A DNA stretch of 64,000 nucleotides from an uncultured Selenomonadales bacterium. GTDB taxonomy: Bacteria > Bacillota > Clostridia > Christensenellales > QALW01. The notes under the pieces were generated by a model, which worked only from the letters and a program-made list of their open reading frames with translations, did no database searches and had not been told where the DNA came from. Location: contig CAJKLB010000007.1 of assembly GCA_905200615.1 (NCBI GenBank), positions 20,399-84,398 of the forward strand. Direction: 5' to 3'. A program made the translations under genes and the position numbers. Shown piece after piece: positions 17,459-26,893 of this stretch (positions within the stretch are counted from its first letter, which is position 1; every line of letters starts with the position of its first letter).

Positions 17459-17983
17459 ATGTTAACAAAAGACGCGATAAAAAAAATAGGAATCAGCCAA
17501 TATGGTATCATATCTCCTACAGAAATCGATTTTGAAGCGGATATTCAAAAAATCTGCGAGAAAAATTGCGGTTTGTACGGAAAATCTTGGGCTTGTCCTC
17601 CGGCCGTGGGAACCGTTTTACAGTGCAGGGAACGATGTTTGCAATTCAAACAAGCTATGTTATTTAACGCGGTTTATCCTTTAGAAGATTCTTTTGATTA
17701 TGAAGGGATGATGGCCGGCCACAAAGAATTCAAAAAGCTGTGTGACCGGTTATACGACTTTGCAAAAAAACAAGATACACGGTTTCTTCTTCTATCCAAC
17801 GAAGGATGTAAACGATGCAAAATTTGTACCTATCCCGCGGAAAAATGCAGAATACCGGAAAAATTATTTCCGTCCATAGAAGGCTTTGGAATCCATGTGG
17901 CCGTTCTTGCCGAAAAAGCGGGTATCCTGTATAATAACGGAGAAAATACGGTAACCTATTTCGGCATGCTGTTGTATGGATAA
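17459..17983 (+). CDS. DUF2284 Cys-rich metal-binding protein
   Basis: A 174-aa soluble protein with the DUF2284 pattern: CEKNCGLYGKSWACPPAVG near residues 33-51 and a second cluster CKRCKICTYPAEKCRIPE near 117-134. The grouped cysteines suggest an iron-sulfur or zinc site. The function of the family is not established. It is probably co-transcribed with the VOC gene, 6 bp upstream. Confidence 0.85.
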   Translation: MLTKDAIKKIGISQYGIISPTEIDFEADIQKICEKNCGLYGKSWACPPAVGTVLQCRERCLQFKQAMLFNAVYPLEDSFDYEGMMAGHKEFKKLCDRLYDFAKKQDTRFLLLSNEGCKRCKICTYPAEKCRIPEKLFPSIEGFGIHVAVLAEKAGILYNNGENTVTYFGMLLYG

Positions 17984-18027
17984 CAACTTCCGATTGATAA
18001 GATACAACTTTTGTCAATTGGAGGCCA

Positions 18028-18303
18028 TGAATATAATAACAGTGATTTTTTCAATATTTCGAAAAAACCCGAAAAAGAACTATACAGACTAATAAAAATT
18101 TTTATAAGAATAATCCAAATGATGCAATTGGGCGGCAGATACTTCGGACAGAGACGGAATTTGGGAGGTTTCATTTGACAAAAAAAAGTATTGAATATGT
18201 TCTTAGATTACCCACATGAATTGACACACGAACAAAAAGCAATCTTTGATAAAGAAAATCCATATTGGGCGGATTTTTTCAAAAAGAAAACCTTTCATAA
18301 GTA
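18028..18303 (+). pseudogene. Decayed gene of unknown function
   Basis: The stretch has protein-like composition but needs frame changes to be read. One frame gives NDAIGRQILRTETEFGRFH and KKSIEYV before a stop. The adjacent frame then gives MFLDYPHELTHEQ and FDKENPYWADFFKK up to the TAG at 18301-18303. A GGAGG followed by ATG lies at the left end. This looks like the remnant of one small protein with at least one frameshift. I do not recognise the family. Confidence 0.45.
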
Positions 18304-18382
18304 GAATTCGGCATAGATTAAAATAATGCGCGTAAACAAAAATCATTGCTTTTTGCCCAGGTTTATTTTTTCAAAGAACAGT

Positions 18383-18417
18383 AAAACAGCGTCCTGCAGG
18401 AAAGAAGACGCTGTTTT
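18383..18417. terminator. Bidirectional intrinsic terminator
   Basis: Perfect arms AAAACAGCGTC (18383-18393) and GACGCTGTTTT (18407-18417) lie between the plus-strand remnant and the 3' end of the minus-strand GH140-like gene, with A and T tracts suitable for both directions. Confidence 0.75.
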
Positions 18418-18430
18418 ACTTATTTTTAAA

Positions 18431-20923
18431 TCATTTTAAATACGCGTTAATCTGATCTACCCGCGCGTTCCCGTTTAAATCTCCCTTATAACAAATCACT
18501 TGAATGGCTTCTGTTTCCGTTTCCTCAAAAGTAAAGTTCAGCTCTGTTTCCTTATTATCTTTTACCGAAGCCACCTTCTTTTCTCCTTCTGAAGTAACCA
18601 GAACAATATCAAAAGAATCCAGCGTATACCCAAGATCGGTAGTATAAAGTACAATATTGTTGATTTTTACCGGTTGTTTGGGATGCACCGTTAAAATTGC
18701 CGGATCTTCCGCGGAGCAAACCTTTTCACTGCACCAGCCTGTAAAATGGCCGGTAGTACCGCTGGTAGCCCTGGAAGGCAGACAGCGGGGATCGTATTTT
18801 TCATGAAAATCATCACAGGTGGCGGGAGCGCCTAAAATCAAACTGGCCGAACCGTATCCGGTCACCGTAATTTCCAGCGGCTCGGATTCTACACCGTTTT
18901 CCATTACGAATTTCGCATAAAAAGTACCGTCACAAATCGGGAAAGCAACGTAATTATTATCCTGCGCCATGATAAAGCAAGGATCGCCGTTTTTATCTGT
19001 GAGCACACACTGCGCGTTTTGATACCAGCTGTTATAAGGCTCAAATACCGGTAAAAAAGTAATTCTCTTATCCTTTTCGGTCAATACCGTTCTCTTTTCA
19101 AAATGAATAAACGGCCGCACGCTCACGCTTTCAGGACCCTTGGGCGGATCCTCCGTATACTGGCGAATGACGACAAACTTACGCGAAACCACGGTACCGT
19201 CTTCCTTTTCGGCCGTTACTTTTACACTACCGTTTTTACCGTTGGCGCAAAGCAGACCGGTCTGGCTGATTGTAGCAATTGCCTCATCATCACAACGCCA
19301 GCGAACGGGATAATTAGCCGAGAGCTGCAGCGTATCGCCTTTGTGGGTAAGCACGGTTTTAAAGTTTTGGGAAGTAATCATCAAAGGACGATTCGTAAAC
19401 AGTTCCGGACGGGAAGTTACAATAATCACCCAAGATCCGGAATCGGGTTTAGGAGGAATGGTATACATTCCGTTTTCCGGAATAAATTCTTCGGCAAGCG
19501 TCAAGTTTCCGGTATGAATATCAAACCAGAACGCTGAATATTTTTCTTTTTTCATCTGCTTAAATACGGCATTTGCCTGCCCGAATTTAAACAACATGGC
19601 AATATAGGTATGATCCTCCAAAGTAGAAAGGCACATTTCCGTATCAAAATCCCACCAGGAAGTATCATCAAAGCGGGGGATCAGCTTCCACCAGGGAATA
19701 CTTTCAAACAGCTGCCGCATCGCGATCAGCTTTGCACCCCCCGGCAGATTCAATCCTTCAAACCAGCGCATATAGCCGCCGTAGTCCATCCAGTCATTCA
19801 CATCATAATTTCCGTTCCAAACACCGTGCGCGCCGTAGCCGTACCCGAACACACCATTTAAAAAAGAACGATATCCCGCGCAAACAGCTCCGTTTTCCGT
19901 ATTCCAAAGATGTTCATATCCGGTTTCATAATTCACCAAAGGCTTGGTAGGTTTATAATCATAAAATTCACGGAAATAGCTGAGTTTCGACATACCCTGC
20001 GCCTGCAGACCGAACCAGGAATGAAAATATTTATTTCCCCAAGCCGTATTATGAGCAAAGCACCGGCCGTCATTACACATATGCGCGGTAAGCGGATGCT
20101 TATAACAATCATTTACATACAGCGTTTCAGCCACTACCATCCATTTACGGATTTCGGCGCCGCCGTAAAAATCCGCGTCGCTTTCCTGCGCTGTAGTCCA
20201 CAGTACCGGATAGGCACCATACCGAGCCAACCACATTTTTGTTAAACGCACCAAATATTCCGGCGTAAACCGATCATCGTTAATGGTAGGCGTAAAAAAC
20301 AACTGAGCGTTGGCATGCACCAGACCGTTTTCGGCAAGATAGCGGAATTTTACATCAAACCCCTCGCGCAGCGCGGCAATATCCGCTTCGTCGATTCCAT
20401 CATGAAAATTCATCTTCGGCGGAGAAAGCGGCTCGGACTGATACACCGTAAAGCCCTGCGCAATACGCATATCCACCATAAAACGGAATTGAGACTCAAT
20501 TCCTTCCACATTGGAATCATTCCAATGTTCATGAGGCATCAGCCAATGAGTATCTCCTAAATAAAAAAACGGAGTACCGTCATCATATACAAAATAGTGT
20601 CCATCTTCACTGACTTTTAAAAAACCATGCTGATAGATGGCATGTTCGCCCGTATATTCCACGCATTCAATCGTGCCGGTAATACCTTCTAAACCGGTGT
20701 CACCCTTGTTCGAGCAGCAGGTGACATATTTCCACTGTCCTAAACGCGTAAGCGCAATACGAACACGCCAAATATCACCACCGTCCCAAAAAGCAGGACG
20801 GGTAAGAACCGTACCGTCTTCACAGGTAAAAACAACATTCATATCCACATCATAAAAAGGATTGCTGTATTCTGCGGCCGCATGAAAAACCAATTCACCA
20901 CACAGCCATTTTTGAAGCTGCAT
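18431..20923 (-). CDS. GH140-like (DUF5060/DUF4038, apiosidase-type) glycosidase
   Basis: An 830-aa protein. Residues about 1-95 form a DUF5060-type beta domain (LVFHAAAEYSNPF, RVRIALTRLGQWKY). Residues about 100-500 match the DUF4038 barrel (YDDGTPFFYLGDTHWLMPHEHW, LWTTAQESDADFYGG, NYETGYEHLWNT), the fold of GH140 apiosidases acting on pectin side chains. A Big2/Ig-like domain follows at roughly 525-600, then a C-terminal beta region. No signal peptide is visible, so it is probably intracellular and acts on imported oligosaccharides. The GCGAGG ribosome site supports the ATG at 20923. It is monocistronic, and its exact substrate is unknown. Confidence 0.8.
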   Translation of the reverse strand: MQLQKWLCGELVFHAAAEYSNPFYDVDMNVVFTCEDGTVLTRPAFWDGGDIWRVRIALTRLGQWKYVTCCSNKGDTGLEGITGTIECVEYTGEHAIYQHGFLKVSEDGHYFVYDDGTPFFYLGDTHWLMPHEHWNDSNVEGIESQFRFMVDMRIAQGFTVYQSEPLSPPKMNFHDGIDEADIAALREGFDVKFRYLAENGLVHANAQLFFTPTINDDRFTPEYLVRLTKMWLARYGAYPVLWTTAQESDADFYGGAEIRKWMVVAETLYVNDCYKHPLTAHMCNDGRCFAHNTAWGNKYFHSWFGLQAQGMSKLSYFREFYDYKPTKPLVNYETGYEHLWNTENGAVCAGYRSFLNGVFGYGYGAHGVWNGNYDVNDWMDYGGYMRWFEGLNLPGGAKLIAMRQLFESIPWWKLIPRFDDTSWWDFDTEMCLSTLEDHTYIAMLFKFGQANAVFKQMKKEKYSAFWFDIHTGNLTLAEEFIPENGMYTIPPKPDSGSWVIIVTSRPELFTNRPLMITSQNFKTVLTHKGDTLQLSANYPVRWRCDDEAIATISQTGLLCANGKNGSVKVTAEKEDGTVVSRKFVVIRQYTEDPPKGPESVSVRPFIHFEKRTVLTEKDKRITFLPVFEPYNSWYQNAQCVLTDKNGDPCFIMAQDNNYVAFPICDGTFYAKFVMENGVESEPLEITVTGYGSASLILGAPATCDDFHEKYDPRCLPSRATSGTTGHFTGWCSEKVCSAEDPAILTVHPKQPVKINNIVLYTTDLGYTLDSFDIVLVTSEGEKKVASVKDNKETELNFTFEETETEAIQVICYKGDLNGNARVDQINAYLK

Positions 20924-21262
20924 AATAATTACCTCGCATTTTTCAATCTTTCCCCGATTATAGCAAAAGGCAGAATCAAAGTCAATACCGTATTCGGAAA
21001 TTTTTTCAATATCTCCGGTTTTTCTGCTTTTTTCAAAAAACCGGCTGTGAAATCAACGGAATTTTGAGAAAAAACAAACTTTGAATGACGCGTTTTCTCC
21101 GCGCGAATCTCTGATCGGCGCCTGAAAAACCGCCTTTTTACGATTTTTATCTGTAAGCTGTTTTTCGATGAGCACAAAAAAACGCGGCTCTGCCGCCGCG
21201 GAAAAATAAGCCGGTTGTCGATAATCAAACCGCTCTTTCTTTTTTTAAAGTGCGATCCTTTT
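20924..21262 (-). other. Spacer with gltX terminator, no convincing gene
   Basis: About 340 bp. A 113-codon minus-strand frame crosses it, but it contains the gltX terminator hairpin, is basic and low in complexity, and has no recognisable domain, so I reject it as a gene. Confidence 0.55.
21175..21200 (-). terminator. Intrinsic terminator after gltX
   Basis: On the minus strand CGCGGC and GCCGCG (21195-21200 and 21183-21188) pair over a 6-nt loop and are followed by seven T. It ends the dnaN-recF-AKR-radC-gltX run. Confidence 0.75.
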
Positions 21263-22708
21263 TTAAGCAAACATCGCGATCGCCGCGTCCAGCCGTTTTA
21301 AGGTTTCTTCCTTTCCTAAAATATCCGCCAGTTCCACCGCGCCCCCGGGCGTGCTTTCCAACCCGCATAACGCCACGCGTGCCGGCCACATAATTGCACC
21401 GTTCTTCTTTCCTTTTTCCTGTGCAAGCTGAATCAAGGCGTCATGAATCGTTTGTTCGCACCAGTTCTCTATTGTTTCATATACCGCGCGCACTTCTTTT
21501 AAACTCTCCAAGGCTCCCGCCTCATCAAGCTTAAATTTTTTATGACAATACAGGGTCTTTTCGTGGGGGGCTACCTCAGGCAAAAATGCCAATTTTTCAG
21601 GAATTTGTGATAAAATTTCGATTCTTGTTTGTATCAAGGCAGCAAGCTTTTTTGCGTCATACGATTTTAAATCAGGATTTTTTTCCAGCCAAGGCTCCGC
21701 TACGGCAAAAAAATCGTCAAAAGACATCGCTTTAATATATTCACCGTTCATCCATTGCAGCTTAGGAATATCAAAAATTGCCGGTGATTTACTGATTCCT
21801 TCCAAGGTAAAAGCCTGAATCAGCTCTTGGCGTGTATAAATTTCTTGATTGGTGCCGTCATTCCAGCCCAAAAGCGCGATATAATTTACTACGGCATCGG
21901 AAAGATAGCCGTTATCCAAAAGATCATGGAAGGACATATCTCCGTTTCGCTTGGAAAGCTTATGCGTCGCGTCTTTCATAATCAACGGAAGATGCACATA
22001 TATCGGAGGTTCCCAGCCGAAAGCCTTATACAAAAGATTATACTTGGGTGTGCTGGAAAGATATTCGCTTCCGCGCATTACATGAGTAATCTCCATCAAA
22101 TGATCATCCACGACATTAGCAAAATTATATGTGGGCAATCCATCGCTTTTCAAAAGCACCATATCGTCAAGATCGGCGCAATCCACGGTAATGGTACCGA
22201 AAATAACATCCTCAAAGGAAATCGTACCTTCGGTAGGGGTGTTTTGGCGAATTACATACGGTTCTCCCGCCTCTATACGCTTTTGAATCTCTTGCTTGCT
22301 TAAGCTAAGACATGTTTTAGGATATTTATAGGTTTCTCCTTTTTCCTCAGCGGCTTTCCGCTCCTTTTCAAGCGTTTCATCCGTACAAAAACAATAATAA
22401 GCAGCTCCTTTTTCTATCAGATCCCGCGCGTATTTTTGATAAATTTCTCTGCGCTGGGATTGAAAATAAGGACCTCTTCCTTGTTCTTTACCGGGTCCTT
22501 CATCATAATCCAGTCCCGTTTGCTGCAGCGTTTTAAAAATAATATCCGTTGCCGATTCCTGATAGCGATTTTGATCGGTATCCTCAATCCGTACTACAAA
22601 TTCGCCTCCATTTTTTCTGGCAAAAAGATATCCGTACAAAGCGGTTCTTAAATTTCCTATATGCATATTGCCGGTAGGGCTGGGTGCATAGCGTGTTCTT
22701 ACTTTCAT
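21263..22708 (-). CDS. gltX: Glutamyl-tRNA synthetase
   Basis: A class I synthetase of 481 aa, standard length, that charges tRNA-Glu. The HIGH-type motif is PSPTGNMHIGNLRTALYGYLFARK at the N-terminus and the KMSKS-type motif is HKLSKRNGD. Because many Clostridia lack GlnRS, it may also charge tRNA-Gln for later amidation, which is inference. It is last in a tight minus-strand run, 10 bp after radC. Confidence 0.96.
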   Translation of the reverse strand: MKVRTRYAPSPTGNMHIGNLRTALYGYLFARKNGGEFVVRIEDTDQNRYQESATDIIFKTLQQTGLDYDEGPGKEQGRGPYFQSQRREIYQKYARDLIEKGAAYYCFCTDETLEKERKAAEEKGETYKYPKTCLSLSKQEIQKRIEAGEPYVIRQNTPTEGTISFEDVIFGTITVDCADLDDMVLLKSDGLPTYNFANVVDDHLMEITHVMRGSEYLSSTPKYNLLYKAFGWEPPIYVHLPLIMKDATHKLSKRNGDMSFHDLLDNGYLSDAVVNYIALLGWNDGTNQEIYTRQELIQAFTLEGISKSPAIFDIPKLQWMNGEYIKAMSFDDFFAVAEPWLEKNPDLKSYDAKKLAALIQTRIEILSQIPEKLAFLPEVAPHEKTLYCHKKFKLDEAGALESLKEVRAVYETIENWCEQTIHDALIQLAQEKGKKNGAIMWPARVALCGLESTPGGAVELADILGKEETLKRLDAAIAMFA

Positions 22709-22718
22709 TTTTTTCTCC

Positions 22719-23444
22719 TTATTCTGCTACTTGTCTTTTTTCTTCCGAATCCGGCGTGTCAATAGACCGCTGAAGCAAATTTCCGGAAGAAAAACAAAAG
22801 GTTTTATCCCCTGAAAAAATAATATGATCGATCAATTCTATTTCCATTGGTTTTAACGCGACGGCAATCTGCTGCGTCATAAGAATATCCGCAGGAGACG
22901 GCTGCACATTTCCGCTGGGATGGTTATGCGCCAAAATAATCTGCTTGGCGTTGTTGCGCAAAGCAAGATTCACCACCTCACGTATATAAACCGGCGAACG
23001 GTCAATGGTACCCTCGGAAAGTTTATTCATACTGTTCAGGCAGCAATGGTTATCTAAACAAAGCATATAAAGCACTTCGTTTTTTTCGCCCATGAATTTT
23101 GTTTTCATAAATTCCCTTACTTGAGAAATGGAACCTAACCGCGGTTTATCCTTCCATCTGCTTTCATGATACATTCTGGAAATCTGCGGAATCAGCTTTA
23201 ACAATACCGCACCGTTTTCGGAAATATAATTTACTTTTTTCAGCTCTTCAATATCCGCGTCCATTACACCGGCAAGAGAACCGAAACGGTCAATTAACTC
23301 ATGCGCTATAGGATTCACATCAATTCTGGGTATCGCATAGGTAAGCAAAAGCTCTAACGCCTGATGTTCCGTTCTTCCCGCCAGACCGGTGGTGATAAAG
23401 CTTTTTCTTAAATTTTTTCTATGTCCCTCATGCAAGCTCTTCAC
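22719..23444 (-). CDS. radC: RadC-family JAMM-domain protein
   Basis: A 241-aa protein with an N-terminal helix-hairpin-helix-like region (YAIPRIDVNPIAHELIDRFGSLAGVMDA) and a C-terminal JAMM fold. The metal motif is HNHPSGNVQPSPAD. The family was named for DNA repair, but that role is disputed and the true substrate is unknown. Its start overlaps the end of the aldo/keto reductase gene by 17 nt. Confidence 0.93.
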   Translation of the reverse strand: MKSLHEGHRKNLRKSFITTGLAGRTEHQALELLLTYAIPRIDVNPIAHELIDRFGSLAGVMDADIEELKKVNYISENGAVLLKLIPQISRMYHESRWKDKPRLGSISQVREFMKTKFMGEKNEVLYMLCLDNHCCLNSMNKLSEGTIDRSPVYIREVVNLALRNNAKQIILAHNHPSGNVQPSPADILMTQQIAVALKPMEIELIDHIIFSGDKTFCFSSGNLLQRSIDTPDSEEKRQVAE

Positions 23445-24375
23445 CTTCTAAAAACTTTATTTCTTCTTTTTTCAGCGTATACCGCACGCCCAAAACACTT
23501 TCATTTAACTGATCTACCGAAGAAAATCCGCCGATAGCGGCGGCAGGAACCTCCTTGGAAAGCACATAAGAAATCAAGAGAGCGGGTATCGGTATCTTTT
23601 TCTCTTGGGAAAGCTGTTGAATTCTCTCAGCGCGCCGAAAGTTTTCCCGCAACGGTAAATACGAAAGCTTTCCCGATTCCTTAAGCTCGCCGCCGAAAAA
23701 GTATTTTGAAAAAAATCCCTTTGCCTGTACGGAATACGCGATAACGGGAAAAGCGTTTTCCCGATACCAGTTATATTCAATATCATTCATAACCACATGC
23801 GTGATATCGCCCGTGAGCGGCGGCGTAGTAAGCGCATAGGAATAGTTGATTTGACTGACTGTAAAGGGGCGAAGTCCGTTTTTTTGGGCAAATTGATTTG
23901 CCATACCGATTCTGCCGCAGCTCCAATTAGAAGCGCCGATCTCCCGCACCTTTCCCTCTTGTATAAATTTATTCAACGTAATAAGCATTTCTTCCGGCGG
24001 TGTATCGGGCTTATCTCGGTGAAGAAAATAAAGATCAATATATTCGGTATTCAACGCTTTCAGCGAAGCCTCCAAATCCTTTCGCAATTCTTTTTCGCTC
24101 AGCCGCGTTTTATACATTTCTTTTCGAGAAAGCGGAAAACCGCCCTTACTGATAATAATTACCTTTTCTCTTTGTTTCTTTTTTAAATATTGGCCCAAAA
24201 ATTCCTCACATTTTCCGCCGCAGTAAGAACGCGCCACATCCAACGTGCAAAAACCAAAATCCAGATATCTGTCAAGAATCCGAAAACATTCTTCTTTTCT
24301 GTCCTCTTCGCCCAATCTTCCCGCACCGAGAACCAAGCGATCCAGCTGTAAAACTCCGGTTTTTAATTTTTCCAT
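23428..24375 (-). CDS. Aldo/keto reductase
   Basis: A 315-aa TIM-barrel NADP(H) oxidoreductase. The catalytic tetrad is visible as Asp and Tyr in LDVARSYCGG, Lys in VIIISKGGF and His in YFLHRDKPDT. ASNWSCGRI and the late cofactor segment AAIGGFSSVDQL fit the family. The substrate is unknown. Its position inside the dnaN-recF-radC-gltX run is unusual: it overlaps recF by 13 nt and radC by 17 nt, so it is translationally tied to replication and repair genes. Confidence 0.92.
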   Translation of the reverse strand: MEKLKTGVLQLDRLVLGAGRLGEEDRKEECFRILDRYLDFGFCTLDVARSYCGGKCEEFLGQYLKKKQREKVIIISKGGFPLSRKEMYKTRLSEKELRKDLEASLKALNTEYIDLYFLHRDKPDTPPEEMLITLNKFIQEGKVREIGASNWSCGRIGMANQFAQKNGLRPFTVSQINYSYALTTPPLTGDITHVVMNDIEYNWYRENAFPVIAYSVQAKGFFSKYFFGGELKESGKLSYLPLRENFRRAERIQQLSQEKKIPIPALLISYVLSKEVPAAAIGGFSSVDQLNESVLGVRYTLKKEEIKFLEGEELA

Positions 24376-25439
24376 ACTTTTCCCTTTGCCACCTTAAAAA
24401 AAGAAACATCCATTTTATAAAAATATTCTACCGGCTGCGCCACGGTAATAATGGTCTGCACATCCCGAATTTTATCCAAAAGCATTTTCTGTCTGGAAGG
24501 ATCTAATTCCGAAAGCACATCATCCAGCAATAAAACAGGATATTCACCCAAATCTTCCCGCATCATTTCCAATTCAGTAAGTTTTAAAGCCAAAGTAGCG
24601 GTTCGCTGTTGTCCTTGAGAGCCGAAATATCGTAAATCTACATCGCCTAATCTGATAATGATATCATCCTTATGCGGACCGATAGTAGTAAAACAGCGAT
24701 GACAATCGACTTCCCTGTTTTTTTCTAAAAGACGAAGCATTGTCTCATAAATATCTCCGTCTTTTACAAATCCTTTATACTCACAACTGAGTTTCTCTTT
24801 TCCCGAAGAAAGATACGCGTGATTTTTTTCGGCAATCGGTGAAAGTCTTCGGCAAAAATTGATTCGCGCCTGAATAATGGGTACGGCGCGCTGGGCAAGA
24901 AGCGTATCCCAAACCTCCAAAGAATCTGTTTTACCGCCTTCCCGCAGAAGAGAATTTCGCTGCTGAAGTACTTTATTATATTCATTGAGCGCGTAAAAAT
25001 AATTTTTACTTACCTGAGAAAGCTCAATATCCATAAAACGGCGTCTTTCCGAAGGTCCTGCCTTTACCAAATAGAGATCTTCCGGTGAAAAAATAACGCC
25101 GCTCAGCTGTCCCAGCATTTCACTGATTCGTGAAATTGCCAGACCGTTAACCAAAATACGCCGTTTTTGTCCCCGGGAAAGTACCATATCTACCGTATGC
25201 CGTCCGTCTCGCTGCCGGCTTTCCGCACGTACCCGCGCCCATGCTCGCTCATGAAAAATCATATCATTTTCACGGGCCGTACGATGACTTTTTCCCGTAC
25301 AAAGCAGGTAAACGGCTTCTATTACGTTTGTTTTACCCTGCCCGTTTTCACCGGTAAGAATCGTAATACCTTCAGGAAAGGAAAGATTCAGATGCTCATA
25401 GGAACGAAAATTCCACAGTTGAAGGTCTTTTAAATACAT
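24363..25439 (-). CDS. recF: DNA replication and repair protein RecF
   Basis: A 358-aa SMC-like ATPase that helps load RecA at gaps. Walker A is GENGQGKTNVIEAVYLL near residues 30-46, the ABC signature region is GSQGQQRTATLALKLTELE, and Walker B is YPVLLLDDVLSELD. Its ATG shares one base with the dnaN stop (TAATG). The small S4-domain gene often found between dnaN and recF in Firmicutes is absent. Confidence 0.96.
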   Translation of the reverse strand: MYLKDLQLWNFRSYEHLNLSFPEGITILTGENGQGKTNVIEAVYLLCTGKSHRTARENDMIFHERAWARVRAESRQRDGRHTVDMVLSRGQKRRILVNGLAISRISEMLGQLSGVIFSPEDLYLVKAGPSERRRFMDIELSQVSKNYFYALNEYNKVLQQRNSLLREGGKTDSLEVWDTLLAQRAVPIIQARINFCRRLSPIAEKNHAYLSSGKEKLSCEYKGFVKDGDIYETMLRLLEKNREVDCHRCFTTIGPHKDDIIIRLGDVDLRYFGSQGQQRTATLALKLTELEMMREDLGEYPVLLLDDVLSELDPSRQKMLLDKIRDVQTIITVAQPVEYFYKMDVSFFKVAKGKVWKN

Positions 25440-26539
25440 TATAATCTTACCGGCAAAATCAAATATAGATATTTATTTCCTTCAACAGGCGTAATAACAG
25501 TAGGACTTGAAGGTGTAGTAAACGCGAAAGTAATAAATTCATCATCAATATTTTTTAAACATTCCACAAAATACCGAGGATTAAAGCCGATTTCTATCGA
25601 CTGTGCCTTGCCGGAATAAGGAACTTCTTCATAAGCGTTGCCGGTATCGGAACGTGAAGTAATAATAAGTTTCGATTCACTGAATTTAAAAACTACATAA
25701 TTATTTCGGGTATTTTCCCTTACCATTAACCACGCGCGGTCGATCGCCTCTAACATGTCCACCCGCGAAATCACAACTTTATTTTCCAGCTCTGTAGGAA
25801 TAATGGGCTTATATTTAATAAATTCACCCTCAATCAGTCGGGTAATAATTTTTGTTTCTTCCAATTCCGCCATACAGTAACTCTTTTGAATATAAATTCT
25901 TACTGCGTCATCCGTATCGGTAATAATTTTTGTAATTTCCGAAAGCGCCCGGGCAGGAATAATGGCTTTTATATTTTCCTCTACATCTTCTATATAGGAA
26001 TTTCTAAGCGCAAGCCTGTAACCGTCCAGCGCGACAACATTAATGGATTGGTTTTCAATTTCAAATAAACAACCCGTTAGAATGGGTCTTGATTCATCCA
26101 CCGCGGTAGCAAACATCGTTTGATTAATCATTTGCCGTAAAGTATTTTGAGGCAAAGTAAAAAATCTTTCTTTATCAATTACGGGAAGAGAAGGATATTC
26201 TTCCGGATCAAGCGCGGAAATATTCATTTTAGAATAATTTCCCGTTACCGCAACACCGTTACGATGGTTTCCGTTAATTTCAATCATGCCTTCGGGCATC
26301 TTTCTTATAATTTCAAAGAAAAATTTACCCGTAAGTACTACCTGTCCCTCTTCTTTTACTTCGGCGGCAATTTTTGTTTGAATCGTCAGTGAGGAATCTG
26401 TTGTGGTAAGAATCACTTCATTTCCTTGGGCTTTAAATAAAATTCCTTCGGTAATAGGATTTACGCTTTTAGAAGGCAGCGCCTTTGCGGCAATGTTCAG
26501 TCCGTTTAAAAGTGTGGCTTTATCACAGGAAAATATCAT
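25439..26539 (-). CDS. dnaN: DNA polymerase III sliding clamp (beta subunit)
   Basis: A 366-aa clamp with three repeated domains, normal for the family. The N-terminus is MIFSCDKATLLNGLNIAAKALPSK and the C-terminus ends YLYLILPVRL as in other clamps. A longer in-frame start at 26587 would add an unrelated 16-residue tail. The ATG at 26539 follows a GAGG site and matches the family, so it is preferred. It leads the dnaN-recF-AKR-radC-gltX run and borders the candidate origin. Confidence 0.96.
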   Translation of the reverse strand: MIFSCDKATLLNGLNIAAKALPSKSVNPITEGILFKAQGNEVILTTTDSSLTIQTKIAAEVKEEGQVVLTGKFFFEIIRKMPEGMIEINGNHRNGVAVTGNYSKMNISALDPEEYPSLPVIDKERFFTLPQNTLRQMINQTMFATAVDESRPILTGCLFEIENQSINVVALDGYRLALRNSYIEDVEENIKAIIPARALSEITKIITDTDDAVRIYIQKSYCMAELEETKIITRLIEGEFIKYKPIIPTELENKVVISRVDMLEAIDRAWLMVRENTRNNYVVFKFSESKLIITSRSDTGNAYEEVPYSGKAQSIEIGFNPRYFVECLKNIDDEFITFAFTTPSSPTVITPVEGNKYLYLILPVRL

Positions 26540-26624
26540 AATTTCATTACCTCGCTCATAAAATAGTAGTATAAATAAATATATCATATATCATAATATA
26601 TCATGTTTATATTGTGGAAAACTC

Positions 26625-26646
26625 AAAAAACCTCGCAAAAGCAAGG
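26625..26646 (-). terminator. Intrinsic terminator between the origin-like promoter and dnaN
   Basis: Minus-strand CCTTGC-TTTT-GCGAGG (26631-26646) is followed by TTTTTT (26625-26630). A T run on the other side makes it partly bidirectional. Confidence 0.65.
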
Positions 26647-26744
26647 ATTTTTAACAAAAATGCCTGTGAAAAACGTGTTGTTTTTCTGTGGAAAACCTGT
26701 TGACAGACTTTTTTGTAAAAACAGATATATAATATAAGTATCTT
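26625..26744 (-). ncRNA. Candidate ~120-nt transcript upstream of dnaN
   Basis: A sigma-A promoter at 26751-26779 and an intrinsic terminator at 26625-26646 on the same strand bracket about 120 nt with no coding frame. It could be a small RNA or a terminated dnaN leader, and it spans two of the three DnaA-box-like sites. It matches no RNA family I recognise. Confidence 0.35.
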
Positions 26745-26750
26745 AAATCT

Positions 26751-26779
26751 ATTATACATTTTTATGAAAGAATTTGCAA
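26751..26779 (-). promoter_or_regulatory. Sigma-A promoter facing dnaN
   Basis: On the minus strand TTGCAA (26774-26779), exactly 17 bp, then a perfect TATAAT (26751-26756). It is about 210 bp from the dnaN start with a terminator in between. Confidence 0.6.
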
Positions 26780-26864
26780 TAGTTTTCATTGTTTGTTGTA
26801 AAAAAGAACTTTTTTTTTACAGCAATTTTTTTTAAATAGATTCATGAAAGAAATCAGATCAATC

Positions 26865-26893
26865 TTGTTTTCTGATGTACATTATATTATAAT
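26865..26893 (+). promoter_or_regulatory. Sigma-A promoter of the sulfatase gene
   Basis: TTGTTT (26865-26870), a 17-bp spacer and TATAAT (26888-26893) lie about 30 bp before the ATG at 26925. Confidence 0.6.

Noticed and set aside
20929..21270. 113-codon minus-strand frame after gltX
   Set aside because: It overlaps the end of gltX and runs through the gltX terminator hairpin; it is a chance frame.
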